Of a stretch of DNA of 64,000 nucleotides, positions 1 to 8,014 are shown one piece after another. The notes beneath the pieces were generated by a model. The model had not been told where the DNA came from, did not search any database, and saw nothing but the letters and a program-made list of their open reading frames with translations. Every line of letters begins with the position of its first letter. Position 1 is the first letter of the stretch. This DNA is from Acetoanaerobium sticklandii (GTDB lineage Bacteria > Bacillota > Clostridia > Peptostreptococcales > Filifactoraceae): positions 2,216,001 through 2,280,000 of the forward strand of contig NC_014614.1 in assembly GCF_000196455.1 (NCBI RefSeq). Reading direction: 5' to 3'. Both the position numbers and the translations under genes were made by a program.

Positions 1-930
1 TACTATAACAGCTTTTCCATAAGAGCCTTTTGTCCCTGCAAATATAACTCTTCCATCATTTGCAGCAAATATCCCTGTTCCACTTGGTGCAGCTATATCC
101 ATACCTGTGTGAAGCTTCTTTTCCTTTAAAATTGGATGTATTCTATAACCAAAGCTAGATGTTACTCTTCCTCCTCCAGATACTGGCCAAGCCATAACCC
201 CGCCTTTGTAGTTTCCTCCAATACCTTTTGTTTTTTGAAGTTCTCTAATCTTGCTCTGCAGGTCATTTGCTTCCTTGATTAAAGCATCTTCCATCTGCTT
301 TAATTTTTCAATATCCTTAACAACCATTTGCTTGTTGCTGTTTTGCTCTTGCATGTTTTTCTCCAGAACCTTCTGTTCTGATTCCAGTGATGCCTTGAAT
401 GTAGACATTCTTTTTTCTTCTTTTTGAAGACTAATTTTCTTAGTTTCCACGCTATCTTTTTGTTCTTTAAGATCTGCTAAAATTTCCTTATCATTTTTGA
501 CTATTTTTTTTATCATAGTCATGTTTGACAAAAGTTCTTCCATATCACTTGAGTTAAGTAAAATCTGAAAATAATCTATATCAGAGGTTCTATACATTAC
601 TCTTAATCTGCTACCTAACAGATCAGTATTTGTGTCTATATTATCCTCTAATTTAGTTATTTCTTTTTGAGTTACATCAATTTCAGCTTGAGTTTTTGCA
701 ATATCATTTTGAATAACTGAAATCTTCTGCTCACTTTCATCTATCTTTGCATCTAGCTCTAAAATAATCTTGTTTATATCCTTAACTACATTTTGCTTAT
801 TCTTTAGTTCATCTTTTACATTTTTTATATTCTTATTTACATTATTAAGTTGATTATTATAATTTGAAGCAAATGAAATACTACCAAATATCATAACCAT
901 AGAAACCATCAAAGATATAAGTTTTTTCAT
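1..930 (-). CDS. M23 (LytM/EnvC-like) peptidoglycan hydrolase, C-terminus cut by window edge
   Basis: Partial gene: 310 codons are visible and the frame is still open at base 1. Residues 1-21 form a signal peptide. About residues 22-225 are a Lys/Glu/Gln-rich coiled coil. A LytM peptidase domain follows, with zinc-ligand motif HTGMD (H274, D278) inside the conserved GYRIHP...HTGMDI block. This is the layout of EnvC/PcsB-type hydrolases, which FtsEX activates through their coiled coils. It lies directly downstream of ftsX, whose stop codon falls inside this gene's GGAGG ribosome site (about 938-942), so the three genes probably act together in septal wall cleavage. The protein family is clear; the exact wall bond cut is not. 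Confidence 0.9.
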   Translation of the reverse strand, partial: MKKLISLMVSMVMIFGSISFASNYNNQLNNVNKNIKNVKDELKNKQNVVKDINKIILELDAKIDESEQKISVIQNDIAKTQAEIDVTQKEITKLEDNIDTNTDLLGSRLRVMYRTSDIDYFQILLNSSDMEELLSNMTMIKKIVKNDKEILADLKEQKDSVETKKISLQKEEKRMSTFKASLESEQKVLEKNMQEQNSNKQMVVKDIEKLKQMEDALIKEANDLQSKIRELQKTKGIGGNYKGGVMAWPVSGGGRVTSSFGYRIHPILKEKKLHTGMDIAAPSGTGIFAANDGRVIFAGTKGSYGKAVIV

Positions 931-941
931 TGATTTTCCTC

Positions 942-1832
942 CTATACCTTTAAATATCTACGAAGAGAAACTAGACTTCCAAGTACTCCGATTCCAATTC
1001 CCATCGACGCAAAAATAATTGCTATATTGTCAAAAATAGTGCTTATAGGTAGAAGATACCCTCCTATAAGAGAATACGCTTCTGATGAAAGCTTAGAAAA
1101 TATAAACCCATACAAAACGTATACAGAGCCTAGTGCAATAGCCGCTCCCAAAAAGCCCAGAGTCATTCCCTCTATTATAAATGGCCAGCGTATGAACCAG
1201 TTTGTAGCTCCTATATATTTCATTATATTAATCTCTCTTTTTCTTGCATAAAGTGCTATCTTAATTGTATTTGCAATAATAAACAAAGACACTATAGATA
1301 AGAGTAAGATGATTGCAAGTCCAGCTGTACTAATTATTCTAGATATAGTAAGCATTTTGTCAATTACATCCTTGTAATAGCTTATACTATCTATGTAATC
1401 GTCATCTTGAATCTGCTTTACAACTTCATCCGCTAGACTTATGTTCGTAAGCTCTATTATCATAGAATTTTGAAGCGGATTTTCTAGCCCATCTAATAGA
1501 TAAGCATCATCTTCCCATCTATCTTTTAGCTTCTCCATAGCCATATCCTTGGATTCAAAATCCACCTTGCTTACTCCAGGTATGTTCTCAATCTTTCTTT
1601 TAAACCTAGCTATATCATCTGCTTGCATTTCATCAACCAGAAATATCTGTATATTATCAAACTGCTTTTGAGCAATTATGGCAAAATTGTTTATATTTAT
1701 TACTATAGATAGCACAATTCCTAAAACAAATAGAGATGCTGCAACCGAAGCTATAGACGCTACGGACATACCTCTGTTTCTCCATAGGCTTTTAGTACCC
1801 TCTGAAATATTATAAGCAATACTATTTAGCAT
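942..1832 (-). CDS. ftsX: FtsX cell-division permease-like protein
   Basis: The 296-residue protein has the FtsX layout: a short cytoplasmic N-terminus, a membrane segment at about 22-45, a large external loop at about 50-165, then three more membrane segments near 165-193, 215-247 and 263-290. FtsX pairs with the ATPase FtsE and passes ATP-driven movement to an external wall hydrolase, here probably the M23 protein encoded just downstream. Its start lies 11 bases inside the end of ftsE, which indicates translational coupling. Because ftsE is frameshifted in this sequence, coupling would be affected if the shift is real. Confidence 0.93.
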   Translation of the reverse strand: MLNSIAYNISEGTKSLWRNRGMSVASIASVAASLFVLGIVLSIVININNFAIIAQKQFDNIQIFLVDEMQADDIARFKRKIENIPGVSKVDFESKDMAMEKLKDRWEDDAYLLDGLENPLQNSMIIELTNISLADEVVKQIQDDDYIDSISYYKDVIDKMLTISRIISTAGLAIILLLSIVSLFIIANTIKIALYARKREINIMKYIGATNWFIRWPFIIEGMTLGFLGAAIALGSVYVLYGFIFSKLSSEAYSLIGGYLLPISTIFDNIAIIFASMGIGIGVLGSLVSLRRYLKV

Positions 1833-2507
1833 CGTTGTATAGGCCCCTTTCTACGTCTCTAACCAGCTTTCCATGATCTAGAGCTATTACCCTTTGCATC
1901 ATTTTATCAACTTGATCTTTAGCATGGGTAGCAACTAAAACAGTGGTTCCACGATTATTAATATCTTTAAGGAGCTTCATAATTTCAGTAGCATTTTTAG
2001 GATCTAGATTTCCCGTCGGTTCATCTGCTATAAGAAGTGCAGGATTGTTGATTATAGCTCTAGCTATCCCACCCTTTGCTGCTCTCCTCCAGATAGTTCA
2101 GAAGGATAAGATTTTGCCTTATCACTCAGACCCACCATGCTCAGTATAGTAGGAACTTTTCTTCTGATATCCTTGGCTTTATTTCCCGTTATTTCCATTG
2201 CAAATGCAATATTTTCATAAACAGTTTTGTTTGGAAGCAATCTAAAATCTTGAAAAACAACTCCCATGCTTCTTCTTAGCTTGGGAATTTTTCTTCTAGA
2301 TAGCTCGGTCGTATCTATATCATTTATAATTATTCTTCCCGTTGTAGGAGATTCCTCTTTTAAAAGCAGTTTAATAAATGTAGATTTTCCTGCTCCAGAG
2401 GAACCTACTAAAAATACAAACTCCCCTTTTTTAATATCTATATTTATATCTTCAAGGGCGAATTTTTCTCCCTTATACGACTTTGAAACATTCTCAAATT
2501 TTATCAA
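1822..2507 (-). pseudogene. ftsE: ftsE with a 1-base frameshift after the ABC signature
   Basis: FtsE is the ABC ATPase partner of FtsX. The first 146 codons read normally, with Walker A GSSGAGKST (residues 35-43) and signature LSGGEQ (138-143). The frame then reaches TAG at 2064-2066. In the neighbouring frame the protein continues without interruption as IARAIINNPALLIADEPTG, including Walker B and the switch-His segment (VATHA), and ends at 1822 inside the ftsX start. Restoring one base near 2067-2069 (a CCC run on the plus strand) gives a normal FtsE of about 228 residues. No XXXYYYZ slippery heptamer in the zero frame is present, so a sequencing error or recent deletion is likelier than programmed shifting. 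Confidence 0.85.
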
Positions 2508-2650
2508 TATATACCACTCCTGAATCTTAATTTAAGTTCAAACAATTTACTTAACTACCAAATTACATTATAGCAAGAATTTGCACCAAGGTAAAATTTA
2601 TAAGATTAAATTACAATTACAAAATATATTTCAGAATCTTACAAATATAG

Positions 2651-2679
2651 CTGATTTATTATTCATAAAACTGTATAAT
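2651..2679 (+). promoter_or_regulatory. Possible promoter for lplA-lipA-5-FCL
   Basis: A perfect -10 box TATAAT lies at 2674-2679, with a weak -35 (CTGATT, 2651-2656) at 17-base spacing, about 40 bases upstream of the lplA start and in the divergent gap with ftsE. The -35 matches only three of six positions, so this is a modest call. Confidence 0.4.
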
Positions 2680-2718
2680 AATGTATATACAAGTATTTAA
2701 AGCTTAAAGGAGATATCT

Positions 2719-3711
2719 ATGATACATGTTGTAAATACAAGTAATGACCCATTTTTCAACCATGCTCTAGAAGAATATTTTTTATCAGAATATGATGAAG
2801 AAATATTCACTATCTGGATAAACCGCCCATCTATATTGATTGGAAGAAATCAAAATACCTTTGCTGAAATCAATTCAGCTTATGTAAGCGAAAATAACAT
2901 CGATGTTGTTAGAAGACTTTCAGGTGGTGGCGCAGTTTATAACGACCTAGGAAATATGAACTTTACATTCATATCAAAAAAATCAGACGACCACTCTTTC
3001 AGCCGTTTTGCTAGTCCTGTAATCGACGCTCTTAAATCTTTAGCTGTAGACGCTCAGTTCACAGGCAGAAATGATATAACAATTGAAGGTAAAAAAATTT
3101 CAGGTAACGCACAGTATTTTTATGAGGATAAGGTGCTTCACCATGGAACCTTACTCTATGATGTAAAGATGGATAAATTGACAAAGGCACTAAATACTCA
3201 CCCTCTTAAGTTCCAAAACAAAGCTGTAAAATCTGTCTCTTCTAGGGTTGCAAATATATCAGATTATCTAGAAAACAAAATGGATTTACATGATTTTAAA
3301 GCCTATCTTGAAAATTATATAAAAGATACATATTCAATAAAATCAAGCTATATACTTACATCCTCTGATATTGAAAAAATTGAAGAAATTGCTCAAAAGC
3401 GCTTTAGAACAGCTTCTTGGAATTTCGGTAAAAATACAAGCTACAACACTTCATATTCGATTGTACTTTCTTCTGGAATACTCGATTTTAATTTAACAGT
3501 CAAAAATAATATCATTTATGATTTCAAAATTTTTGGTGATTTTTTTGGCGAAAACTCTATAGAAGAACTTGAAACTATGTTTTTAGGACTAGAATTAGAA
3601 AAAGAAAAAATACATAACGCCTTAGCTGATACATGTATTTCTGATTTCATTATGGGACTTGATAATGAAAGCTTTATATCAGCTCTACTTGAAACTATTT
3701 TATTACGTTAG
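2719..3711 (+). CDS. lplA: Lipoate–protein ligase A
   Basis: A 330-residue LplA-type ligase activates lipoate with ATP and attaches it to a lysine of acceptor proteins such as glycine-cleavage H protein. The family motif RRLSGGGAVYND is near residues 69-80, a KISGNAQY segment follows, and a C-terminal accessory domain completes the usual bacterial length. The ATG is preceded by AAAGGAGA. It is followed after 10 bases by lipoyl synthase, so the organism encodes both salvage and de novo routes. With the adjacent folate enzyme this points to active glycine/one-carbon metabolism (inference). Confidence 0.93.
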   Translation: MIHVVNTSNDPFFNHALEEYFLSEYDEEIFTIWINRPSILIGRNQNTFAEINSAYVSENNIDVVRRLSGGGAVYNDLGNMNFTFISKKSDDHSFSRFASPVIDALKSLAVDAQFTGRNDITIEGKKISGNAQYFYEDKVLHHGTLLYDVKMDKLTKALNTHPLKFQNKAVKSVSSRVANISDYLENKMDLHDFKAYLENYIKDTYSIKSSYILTSSDIEKIEEIAQKRFRTASWNFGKNTSYNTSYSIVLSSGILDFNLTVKNNIIYDFKIFGDFFGENSIEELETMFLGLELEKEKIHNALADTCISDFIMGLDNESFISALLETILLR

Positions 3712-3721
3712 GGGATATTTA

Positions 3722-4570
3722 ATGAAAAAACCAGACTGGTTAAAAGTAAAGCTTCAAAACGGAGCTAAAACTCAAAATGTAAACAACATCCTAGTTAGTT
3801 TATCTCTAAATACTGTTTGCAGTGAAGCAAACTGTCCAAATAAAATGGAGTGTTTTGAAAGAGGAACTGCTACCTTTATGATATTAGGAAAAAACTGTAC
3901 GCGAAACTGCAGATTCTGTAATGTTACTCAGGAATCTCCAGAGGAAGTAAATTTAGATGAAGCTAAAAACGTAGCTATGGCAGTTAAAAAATTAAAGCTA
4001 CGTCATGCAGTGATAACCTCTGTTACTCGTGATGACTTAGCTGACCAAGGTGCAAATCAGTTTGCAAAGGTTGTAAATGCTGTTCGCTTAGAAAATCCTA
4101 ATGTGACAATTGAGCTTCTTATTCCTGATATGCAAGGCAAGAAGGATTGTCTAGATATAGTTTTAAATTCAAACCCAGAAGTACTAAATCACAACATAGA
4201 AACTGTTAAGGAGCTTTACTTAGATGTAAGACCTATGGCAGATTTCAAAAGGTCTCTAGAAGTACTTGAGTATTCTAAAAAAACAAAACCTAAAATATAT
4301 ACAAAGTCTGGTTTAATGCTTGGTCTAGGAGAGAAAAGCGACCAAGTAGTAGAAACATTAAAATGTCTGCGTAGTGTGGATTGTGATATACTCACTCTAG
4401 GTCAGTATTTACAGCCTTCTTCTAAGCATATAAAAGTAAAGGAATATGTCTCTCCAGCACAGTTTGATGAATACAAGGCTATAGCTTCAGATTTAGGTTT
4501 CAAAAGCATTGCTTCTGCTCCACTTGTTCGAAGCTCATATTTTGCAGAAGATTTGATAGATTCTTTTTAA
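3722..4570 (+). CDS. lipA: Lipoyl synthase (radical SAM)
   Basis: The enzyme inserts two sulfurs into protein-bound octanoyl groups. Counting from the ATG at 3722 it has 282 residues. Both iron-sulfur sites are intact: the auxiliary cluster C33-x4-C38-x5-C44 and the radical-SAM motif CTRNCRFC (C59, C63, C66). The C-terminal RSSY motif that closes the auxiliary cluster is also present. The frame is open further upstream, overlapping lplA, but the ATG at 3722 has an AGGGGA ribosome site right after the lplA stop and matches normal LipA N-termini. Confidence 0.95.
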   Translation: MKKPDWLKVKLQNGAKTQNVNNILVSLSLNTVCSEANCPNKMECFERGTATFMILGKNCTRNCRFCNVTQESPEEVNLDEAKNVAMAVKKLKLRHAVITSVTRDDLADQGANQFAKVVNAVRLENPNVTIELLIPDMQGKKDCLDIVLNSNPEVLNHNIETVKELYLDVRPMADFKRSLEVLEYSKKTKPKIYTKSGLMLGLGEKSDQVVETLKCLRSVDCDILTLGQYLQPSSKHIKVKEYVSPAQFDEYKAIASDLGFKSIASAPLVRSSYFAEDLIDSF

Positions 4571-4588
4571 TGAAGAGGAGGATTTAAA

Positions 4589-5167
4589 TTGGAAAACTTG
4601 CTAAATGATAAAAAGGCTTTTAGAAAAATGGCTCTAGATAAGCGCAATACCTTAAGAACAGAAGAAATACAGGAAAAATCTGCTTTAATAAAAGCACATC
4701 TTGAAAATCTAGATTCATATCAAAAGTCTAATACTGTGATGGTTTATTTAAATTTCAGAAGCGAAGTTCTCACTGATGAATTGATTGAAAATCTCTTTAA
4801 GAAAGGTAAAAAAGTGGTTGTTCCTATCTCTATTAAAGGCACTAGAACATTACTGCTTTCAGAAATTAAAAGTCTATCAGATGATTTGGAACTAGATTTT
4901 TACAATATCAGAGTGCCAAAAAAAGAATCAATAAAAGAAGTCTCCCCAGCTGATATAGATTTTGTTATAACCCCAGGTGTTGCTTTTTCAAAGGATAAGT
5001 ATAGAATGGGATACGGCGGAGGATATTATGATACCTTCATCGAAAAGCTACGAGAAGATGCTTTCACCTGTGCACTGGCTTTTGATGTTCAAATCTTTGA
5101 TAAAATACCAAAGGAAGAGCATGATAAGCAAATGGATTATGTAATTACTGAAAATGGATGTATTTGA
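4589..5167 (+). CDS. 5-formyltetrahydrofolate cyclo-ligase
   Basis: A 192-residue protein that converts 5-formyl-THF to 5,10-methenyl-THF with ATP. The nucleotide-binding motif YRMGYGGGYYD lies near the C-terminus, as is usual for the family, and the length is standard. The start is TTG at 4589, chosen because GAGGAGGA sits seven bases before it and no ATG lies nearby. It is third in the operon after lplA and lipA, linking lipoylation (glycine cleavage H protein) with folate one-carbon units. No clear intrinsic terminator follows immediately. Confidence 0.93.
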   Translation: MENLLNDKKAFRKMALDKRNTLRTEEIQEKSALIKAHLENLDSYQKSNTVMVYLNFRSEVLTDELIENLFKKGKKVVVPISIKGTRTLLLSEIKSLSDDLELDFYNIRVPKKESIKEVSPADIDFVITPGVAFSKDKYRMGYGGGYYDTFIEKLREDAFTCALAFDVQIFDKIPKEEHDKQMDYVITENGCI

Positions 5168-5192
5168 CAAAGTATTACATAATTTGGATATT
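5164..5192 (+). promoter_or_regulatory. Second promoter-like sequence upstream of the small-ORF cluster
   Basis: TTGACA at 5164-5169 is a perfect -35, followed after 17 bases by GATATT (5187-5192), four of six to the -10 consensus. It overlaps the end of the 5-FCL gene. Nothing else was recognised between 5193 and 5254. Confidence 0.35.
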
Positions 5193-5254
5193 TTTAGTAG
5201 ATAATTACAGTTTGATTAAATATTCTAAATTTACACTTTTTTTATAAAAAAGTA

Positions 5255-5283
5255 TTGCCAAGCTAATATTTATGCAATATAAT
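5255..5283 (+). promoter_or_regulatory. Strong sigma-A-type promoter of the small-ORF cluster
   Basis: TTGCCA (5255-5260) and a perfect TATAAT (5278-5283) are separated by exactly 17 bases, placing transcription start near 5290. It precedes the 22-codon leader ORF and the two terminators. Nothing protein-coding and long lies downstream for over 600 bases, so this good promoter drives a transcript of tiny ORFs or regulatory RNA. Confidence 0.7.
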
Positions 5284-5325
5284 TTTCAGTGTAGAAAATA
5301 ATTTTGAGAGGGAGGTACTGTAAAA

Positions 5326-5394
5326 ATGATTAAAACTAACGTCTACAGCGAAATGAAAACTTTATATTTTTATAGTACTGTTGTCTTTATATAG
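5326..5394 (+). CDS. 22-codon putative leader peptide ORF
   Basis: The ORF has an ATG start, a strong GGGAGG ribosome site at about 5310-5315 and a TAG stop at 5392-5394. The peptide ends LYFYSTVVFI and carries an aromatic cluster (Tyr15, Phe16, Tyr17). It sits between a strong promoter and an intrinsic terminator, the position of an attenuator leader peptide. Just after the stop, ATAGACT (5395-5401) is complementary to AGTCTAT in the terminator arm and loop (5446-5452), a possible alternative pairing. I do not recognise the peptide; a small membrane peptide or a toxin is also possible. Confidence 0.5.
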   Translation: MIKTNVYSEMKTLYFYSTVVFI

Positions 5395-5439
5395 ATAGAC
5401 TTTAGAATGAATTTTCTATTGTGAATTTATGTTTATATT

Positions 5440-5469
5440 GACCGCAGTCTATATTACTGCGGTCTTTTT
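5440..5469 (+). terminator. Intrinsic terminator 1 of the small-ORF cluster
   Basis: Perfect 8-bp stem GACCGCAG / CTGCGGTC (5440-5447 and 5457-5464), 9-base loop, then CTTTTTA. Located 45 bases after the leader ORF. Confidence 0.85.
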
Positions 5470-5512
5470 ATGTGTTTTTCCACATGAGAATTACTTGTGT
5501 GGCTTACCATGT

Positions 5513-5546
5513 CAAAAAAGACCAAGCAAAGCTATGGTCTTTTTAT
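5513..5546 (+). terminator. Intrinsic terminator 2 of the small-ORF cluster
   Basis: Stem AAAAAGACCAAGC / GCTATGGTCTTTTT around an AAA loop (about 5515-5544, one bulge), followed by ATTTTTATA. A smaller CCACA/TGTGG hairpin lies just upstream (about 5480-5502). Two terminators in tandem before downstream ORFs suggest tight control of read-through. Confidence 0.75.
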
Positions 5547-5580
5547 TTTTATATAAATAAACGAAAGGAGTGTTAGTATT

Positions 5581-5622
5581 ATGAGCATTACATTATTTGT
5601 TAAAAGGGTGACTATGAGATGA
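5581..5622 (+). CDS. 13-codon ORF, unknown
   Basis: ATG with an AAAGGAG site ten bases upstream; peptide MSITLFVKRVTMR. The TGA stop overlaps the ATG of the next small ORF. The start vaguely recalls the first residues of YrzI-type tiny proteins of Bacillus as I remember them, so it could be a truncated relative. That resemblance is from memory and weak. Confidence 0.3.
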   Translation: MSITLFVKRVTMR

Positions 5623-5723
5623 TGAATTCATTTGTCACTAAAAAGCAAGGTATTAATTATCAAGCCAATCAATCAATATTTAAAAGAAAGAATATGAGGA
5701 GGAATACTACATGTCATCTATGA
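5619..5723 (+). CDS. 34-codon ORF, unknown
   Basis: ATGATG start overlapping the previous stop and a basic, Asn/Gln-rich peptide. The frame ends at 5723, after the start of the next ORF at 5711. Its last codons lie over the AGGAGG site that serves the 58-codon ORF, so its translation could affect that site. There is no ribosome site of its own, so it may be translated only by coupling, or not at all. Confidence 0.25.
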   Translation: MMNSFVTKKQGINYQANQSIFKRKNMRRNTTCHL

Positions 5724-5887
5724 ACGTTGCTTTTTCACTAAGCTCATTAAGATTTGATATAAAAATTTCAAAAAGAGCGAAGGATGAAAAAAATCTAGAA
5801 AAAATATATAAGCATGAAAAAAGAATGAATGAAATTCTTGAACAACAAAGAATTCATCAAGCGACATTTTTAACACATCGCTTCTAA
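5711..5887 (+). CDS. 58-residue charged small protein, unknown
   Basis: ATG with a strong AGGAGG site seven bases upstream and its own terminator 33 bases after the stop. The N-terminus is a short hydrophobic stretch (MNVAFSLSSLRFDIKI) followed by a predicted amphipathic, Lys/Glu-rich helix (about residues 21-50). No family is recognised with certainty. The plan (short strand, I-x-I-x-KR, helix) recalls the YrzI-type small proteins of Bacillus, which occur as tandem tiny genes. That is a memory-based resemblance only. Confidence 0.5.
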   Translation: MSSMNVAFSLSSLRFDIKISKRAKDEKNLEKIYKHEKRMNEILEQQRIHQATFLTHRF

Positions 5888-5919
5888 TTTAAAGCGATAA
5901 ATTGGTAGTAATAGAAAAG

Positions 5920-5948
5920 AAGGTAGCATTAATTTGCTACCTTTTTTT
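5920..5948 (+). terminator. Terminator closing the small-ORF cluster, probably bidirectional
   Basis: Stem AGGTAGCA / TGCTACCT (5921-5928 and 5935-5942), 6-base loop, then a T7 run. On the minus strand the same stem is followed by TCTTTTCT, so it can also end the long operon arriving from the right. Confidence 0.85.
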
Positions 5949-6020
5949 ACTGTGATCACTAGGCAAATAAGCAAACTTTAATTTCAATAACATCTATCCT
6001 CTATTAATATAAAAATTATT

Positions 6021-6635
6021 CTAAACTGAACGCCTGTTTTTGATTCTAATAAGTGCATTCTCGCTTTCTCTTATGACAACTTCTTCACTCAATTTCAGGT
6101 CTGTTAATAATATCTGCATTAATTTATCCGAAAAATCAATTTTCCACTTACTTTCAGGATAATATGTCATAGCAAAAGCCAGTAAATTGCCTATATCTGT
6201 TTCCACATTACCTTGATTCACCTCTTCAAAGTCTATACCAAAAACTTCATTTTCCTTTATAATAAAGTTTCTAAAATTTACATCCCCAAGCATAATGTCA
6301 TTTTTATAATAATTTTTAGTGACAAAGTAAAAAGCTTTCATCCATTGGCTCAGCTTTTTAAGCATAGCTTCATAGCTCTTAGAATCTTCTCTTTCAGCTT
6401 TTTCATACCAGTCTAATAAAGTAACGTCTCCCAAGTCTTCTAGTATCAGAGTATTTTTATAAGCTTTAATTATCTTTGGAACATTACACCCTTTTTTATT
6501 CAAAAGCTCTAATATCTCAATTTCAATTTCCATATTTTTAGGTTCATAAAATATTTTTTCTATATAGCTCTTTCCATCTTCAATAACTCTATGCACTTGA
6601 TTTTTTTTACTTATAAATCTCGTTTTCGTATACAT
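6021..6635 (-). CDS. Small protein-kinase-fold (phosphotransferase-like) protein, last gene of the 6-20 kb operon
   Basis: The 204-residue protein keeps the core of the kinase/aminoglycoside-phosphotransferase fold: an N-terminal lysine-containing lobe, then GDVNFRNF (D118, N123 as catalytic-loop candidates) and IDFE (D135 as metal-binding candidate). The usual catalytic-loop His is replaced by Gly. It overlaps the end of mobB by 25 bases, so the two are coupled. In this context it could phosphorylate an imported small molecule, for example a dephosphorylated pterin (inference), but a protein kinase or sugar kinase cannot be excluded. It is shorter than typical members (about 250-300 residues). 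Confidence 0.65.
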   Translation of the reverse strand: MYTKTRFISKKNQVHRVIEDGKSYIEKIFYEPKNMEIEIEILELLNKKGCNVPKIIKAYKNTLILEDLGDVTLLDWYEKAEREDSKSYEAMLKKLSQWMKAFYFVTKNYYKNDIMLGDVNFRNFIIKENEVFGIDFEEVNQGNVETDIGNLLAFAMTYYPESKWKIDFSDKLMQILLTDLKLSEEVVIRESENALIRIKNRRSV

Positions 6636-7273
6636 ATACCCGTATCCTCATTCTCTATATGTAAGCCTAACTCTTTTGTCATAACTTGCATAGTATGACA
6701 TAACAGCTCTTGTAATTCTGCTGATATATTAACTTCCTTGCCCCCAATTACAACCTTATATCTCGCTTCTTTTTTATCTTGAAAAAATTCAATTGCATTT
6801 TTCTCGATTAAATCAACGAGCTTTTGAATATGAGTTATTCCATTTATTGAAGGTATATCTTTATACATATCAAGTTCACTAGATACTCTGCCTGATATAG
6901 CAAAAACAGTTTCATCCAACCTATCTTCAATTCTATTTATATTGTGAGCTGTTAAAATTTTAGGAATAGATTTCTCCCTGACTCCTTCCAAAATTACATA
7001 ATCATGGTTATAAAATGATAGAATTTTAGCTAGGCTCAATTTTTCTTGAAACAAAATATCAGTCTCATTTTCTCCTCTTGCTGTAACTAGCTGTGAGCCA
7101 GCTTTTTTATGTCTATCTGTATTGGTGCCTTCTACATCCATCTTAAAGTTATGAAAATGGATTTCCTTTACAGTTCCTACCGTATAGTTCCTTAATCTGA
7201 GTTCCTTAATAATATTTTCTATCGTTGTAGTTTTTCCTGAATCCGTTATACCTATGACCGATACTACTTTCAT
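6611..7273 (-). CDS. mobB: MobB-like GTP-binding protein (molybdopterin-guanine dinucleotide biosynthesis family)
   Basis: A P-loop protein with Walker A GITDSGKT (residues 8-15) and the MobB signature around NTDRHKKAGSQLV. MobB assists MobA in attaching GMP to molybdopterin. At 220 residues it is longer than usual (about 170), with a roughly 50-residue C-terminal extension of unknown role. I chose the ATG at 7273 because GAGGTG sits five bases before it; a second in-frame ATG at 7285 has no ribosome site. No mobA or moa/moe gene is in the window; neighbours are an ECF transporter and a kinase-like gene. Confidence 0.82.
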   Translation of the reverse strand: MKVVSVIGITDSGKTTTIENIIKELRLRNYTVGTVKEIHFHNFKMDVEGTNTDRHKKAGSQLVTARGENETDILFQEKLSLAKILSFYNHDYVILEGVREKSIPKILTAHNINRIEDRLDETVFAISGRVSSELDMYKDIPSINGITHIQKLVDLIEKNAIEFFQDKKEARYKVVIGGKEVNISAELQELLCHTMQVMTKELGLHIENEDTGICIRKRDL

Positions 7274-7285
7274 ATTACACCTCAT

Positions 7286-8014
7286 TTAAAAAATGATGAT
7301 AAATGTCCAAGCTCCTATTAAACTTATTGTAATTATTAAATAATCAATTTTATTCATTTTAAGTATTTTATAGCTAGACCTTTTAGGATATGCTCTAAAA
7401 GCTTTCATTTCCATAGCAGTTGCAAGCTCTCTTGCCCTTAGGATTGAATTTGCCGTAATTGGCAAAAGCAAATATTTATAGGTCAGCAGTTTTTCTTTTA
7501 GCTTTATTTTTTTTAGGTCGATTCCTCGAAGCTGTAAAGCAACTACCATATCTCTCATCTCATCTTTAAATAGTGGCAAAAATCTAATTGAAATAGATAC
7601 CATAAAGGCAATTTCATAGGGCAGTCCCATCTGTATCAATGCTTGTATTATTTCTCTGCTCGTTGATGTAGTAAGTATTACTGATGATACGATTATTATC
7701 ATTAGCCTTAAAATAAATTCTGTAGCTTTCATAATCCCAATATCAGTTAGGAGACTTACACTCCCTAGACTTATTACTGAATTGCCTTCCTTTATAAATA
7801 TACTTTGTATTATTGCTATAACAAGAATTAGTCCTAGCAATTTTTTTAGTCTTGATACTACTGAAATAAAATTACTATTTAAAGCTAAGGCTATTAGAAT
7901 TGCTACAGACAAAATAATTACTAAGCTTAGCAAATCTTTATATATCAAACCCAAAGTTGATAATAGAGCAACTATTGCAAGTTTTGTTCTTGGATCTATA
8001 TTAATTTGCTTCAT
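7286..8014 (-). CDS. ecfT: ECF transporter transmembrane coupling protein EcfT (CbiQ family)
   Basis: A 242-residue membrane protein with an N-terminal helix bundle, a long cytoplasmic coupling region and a final C-terminal helix. The two coupling motifs of EcfT are recognisable: ALQLRGID (near residue 160) and ATAMEMKAFRAYP (near 201), the second diverging from the usual ARG. It joins the two ATPases to the substrate-binding S component. It overlaps the ecfA2 end by 14 bases and is followed at once by mobB, placing transport and cofactor processing in one transcript. Confidence 0.9.
   Translation of the reverse strand: MKQINIDPRTKLAIVALLSTLGLIYKDLLSLVIILSVAILIALALNSNFISVVSRLKKLLGLILVIAIIQSIFIKEGNSVISLGSVSLLTDIGIMKATEFILRLMIIIVSSVILTTSTSREIIQALIQMGLPYEIAFMVSISIRFLPLFKDEMRDMVVALQLRGIDLKKIKLKEKLLTYKYLLLPITANSILRARELATAMEMKAFRAYPKRSSYKILKMNKIDYLIITISLIGAWTFIIIF

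Noticed and set aside
2060..2075. Programmed -1 frameshift in ftsE
   Set aside because: No slippery heptamer in the zero frame and no obvious downstream stem; ftsE is not known to use recoding. An error or recent indel is simpler.
5326..5394. Calling the 22-codon ORF an aromatic amino-acid attenuator
   Set aside because: Although it contains LYFY, no aromatic biosynthesis or transport gene lies downstream, so only a neutral leader-peptide label is given.
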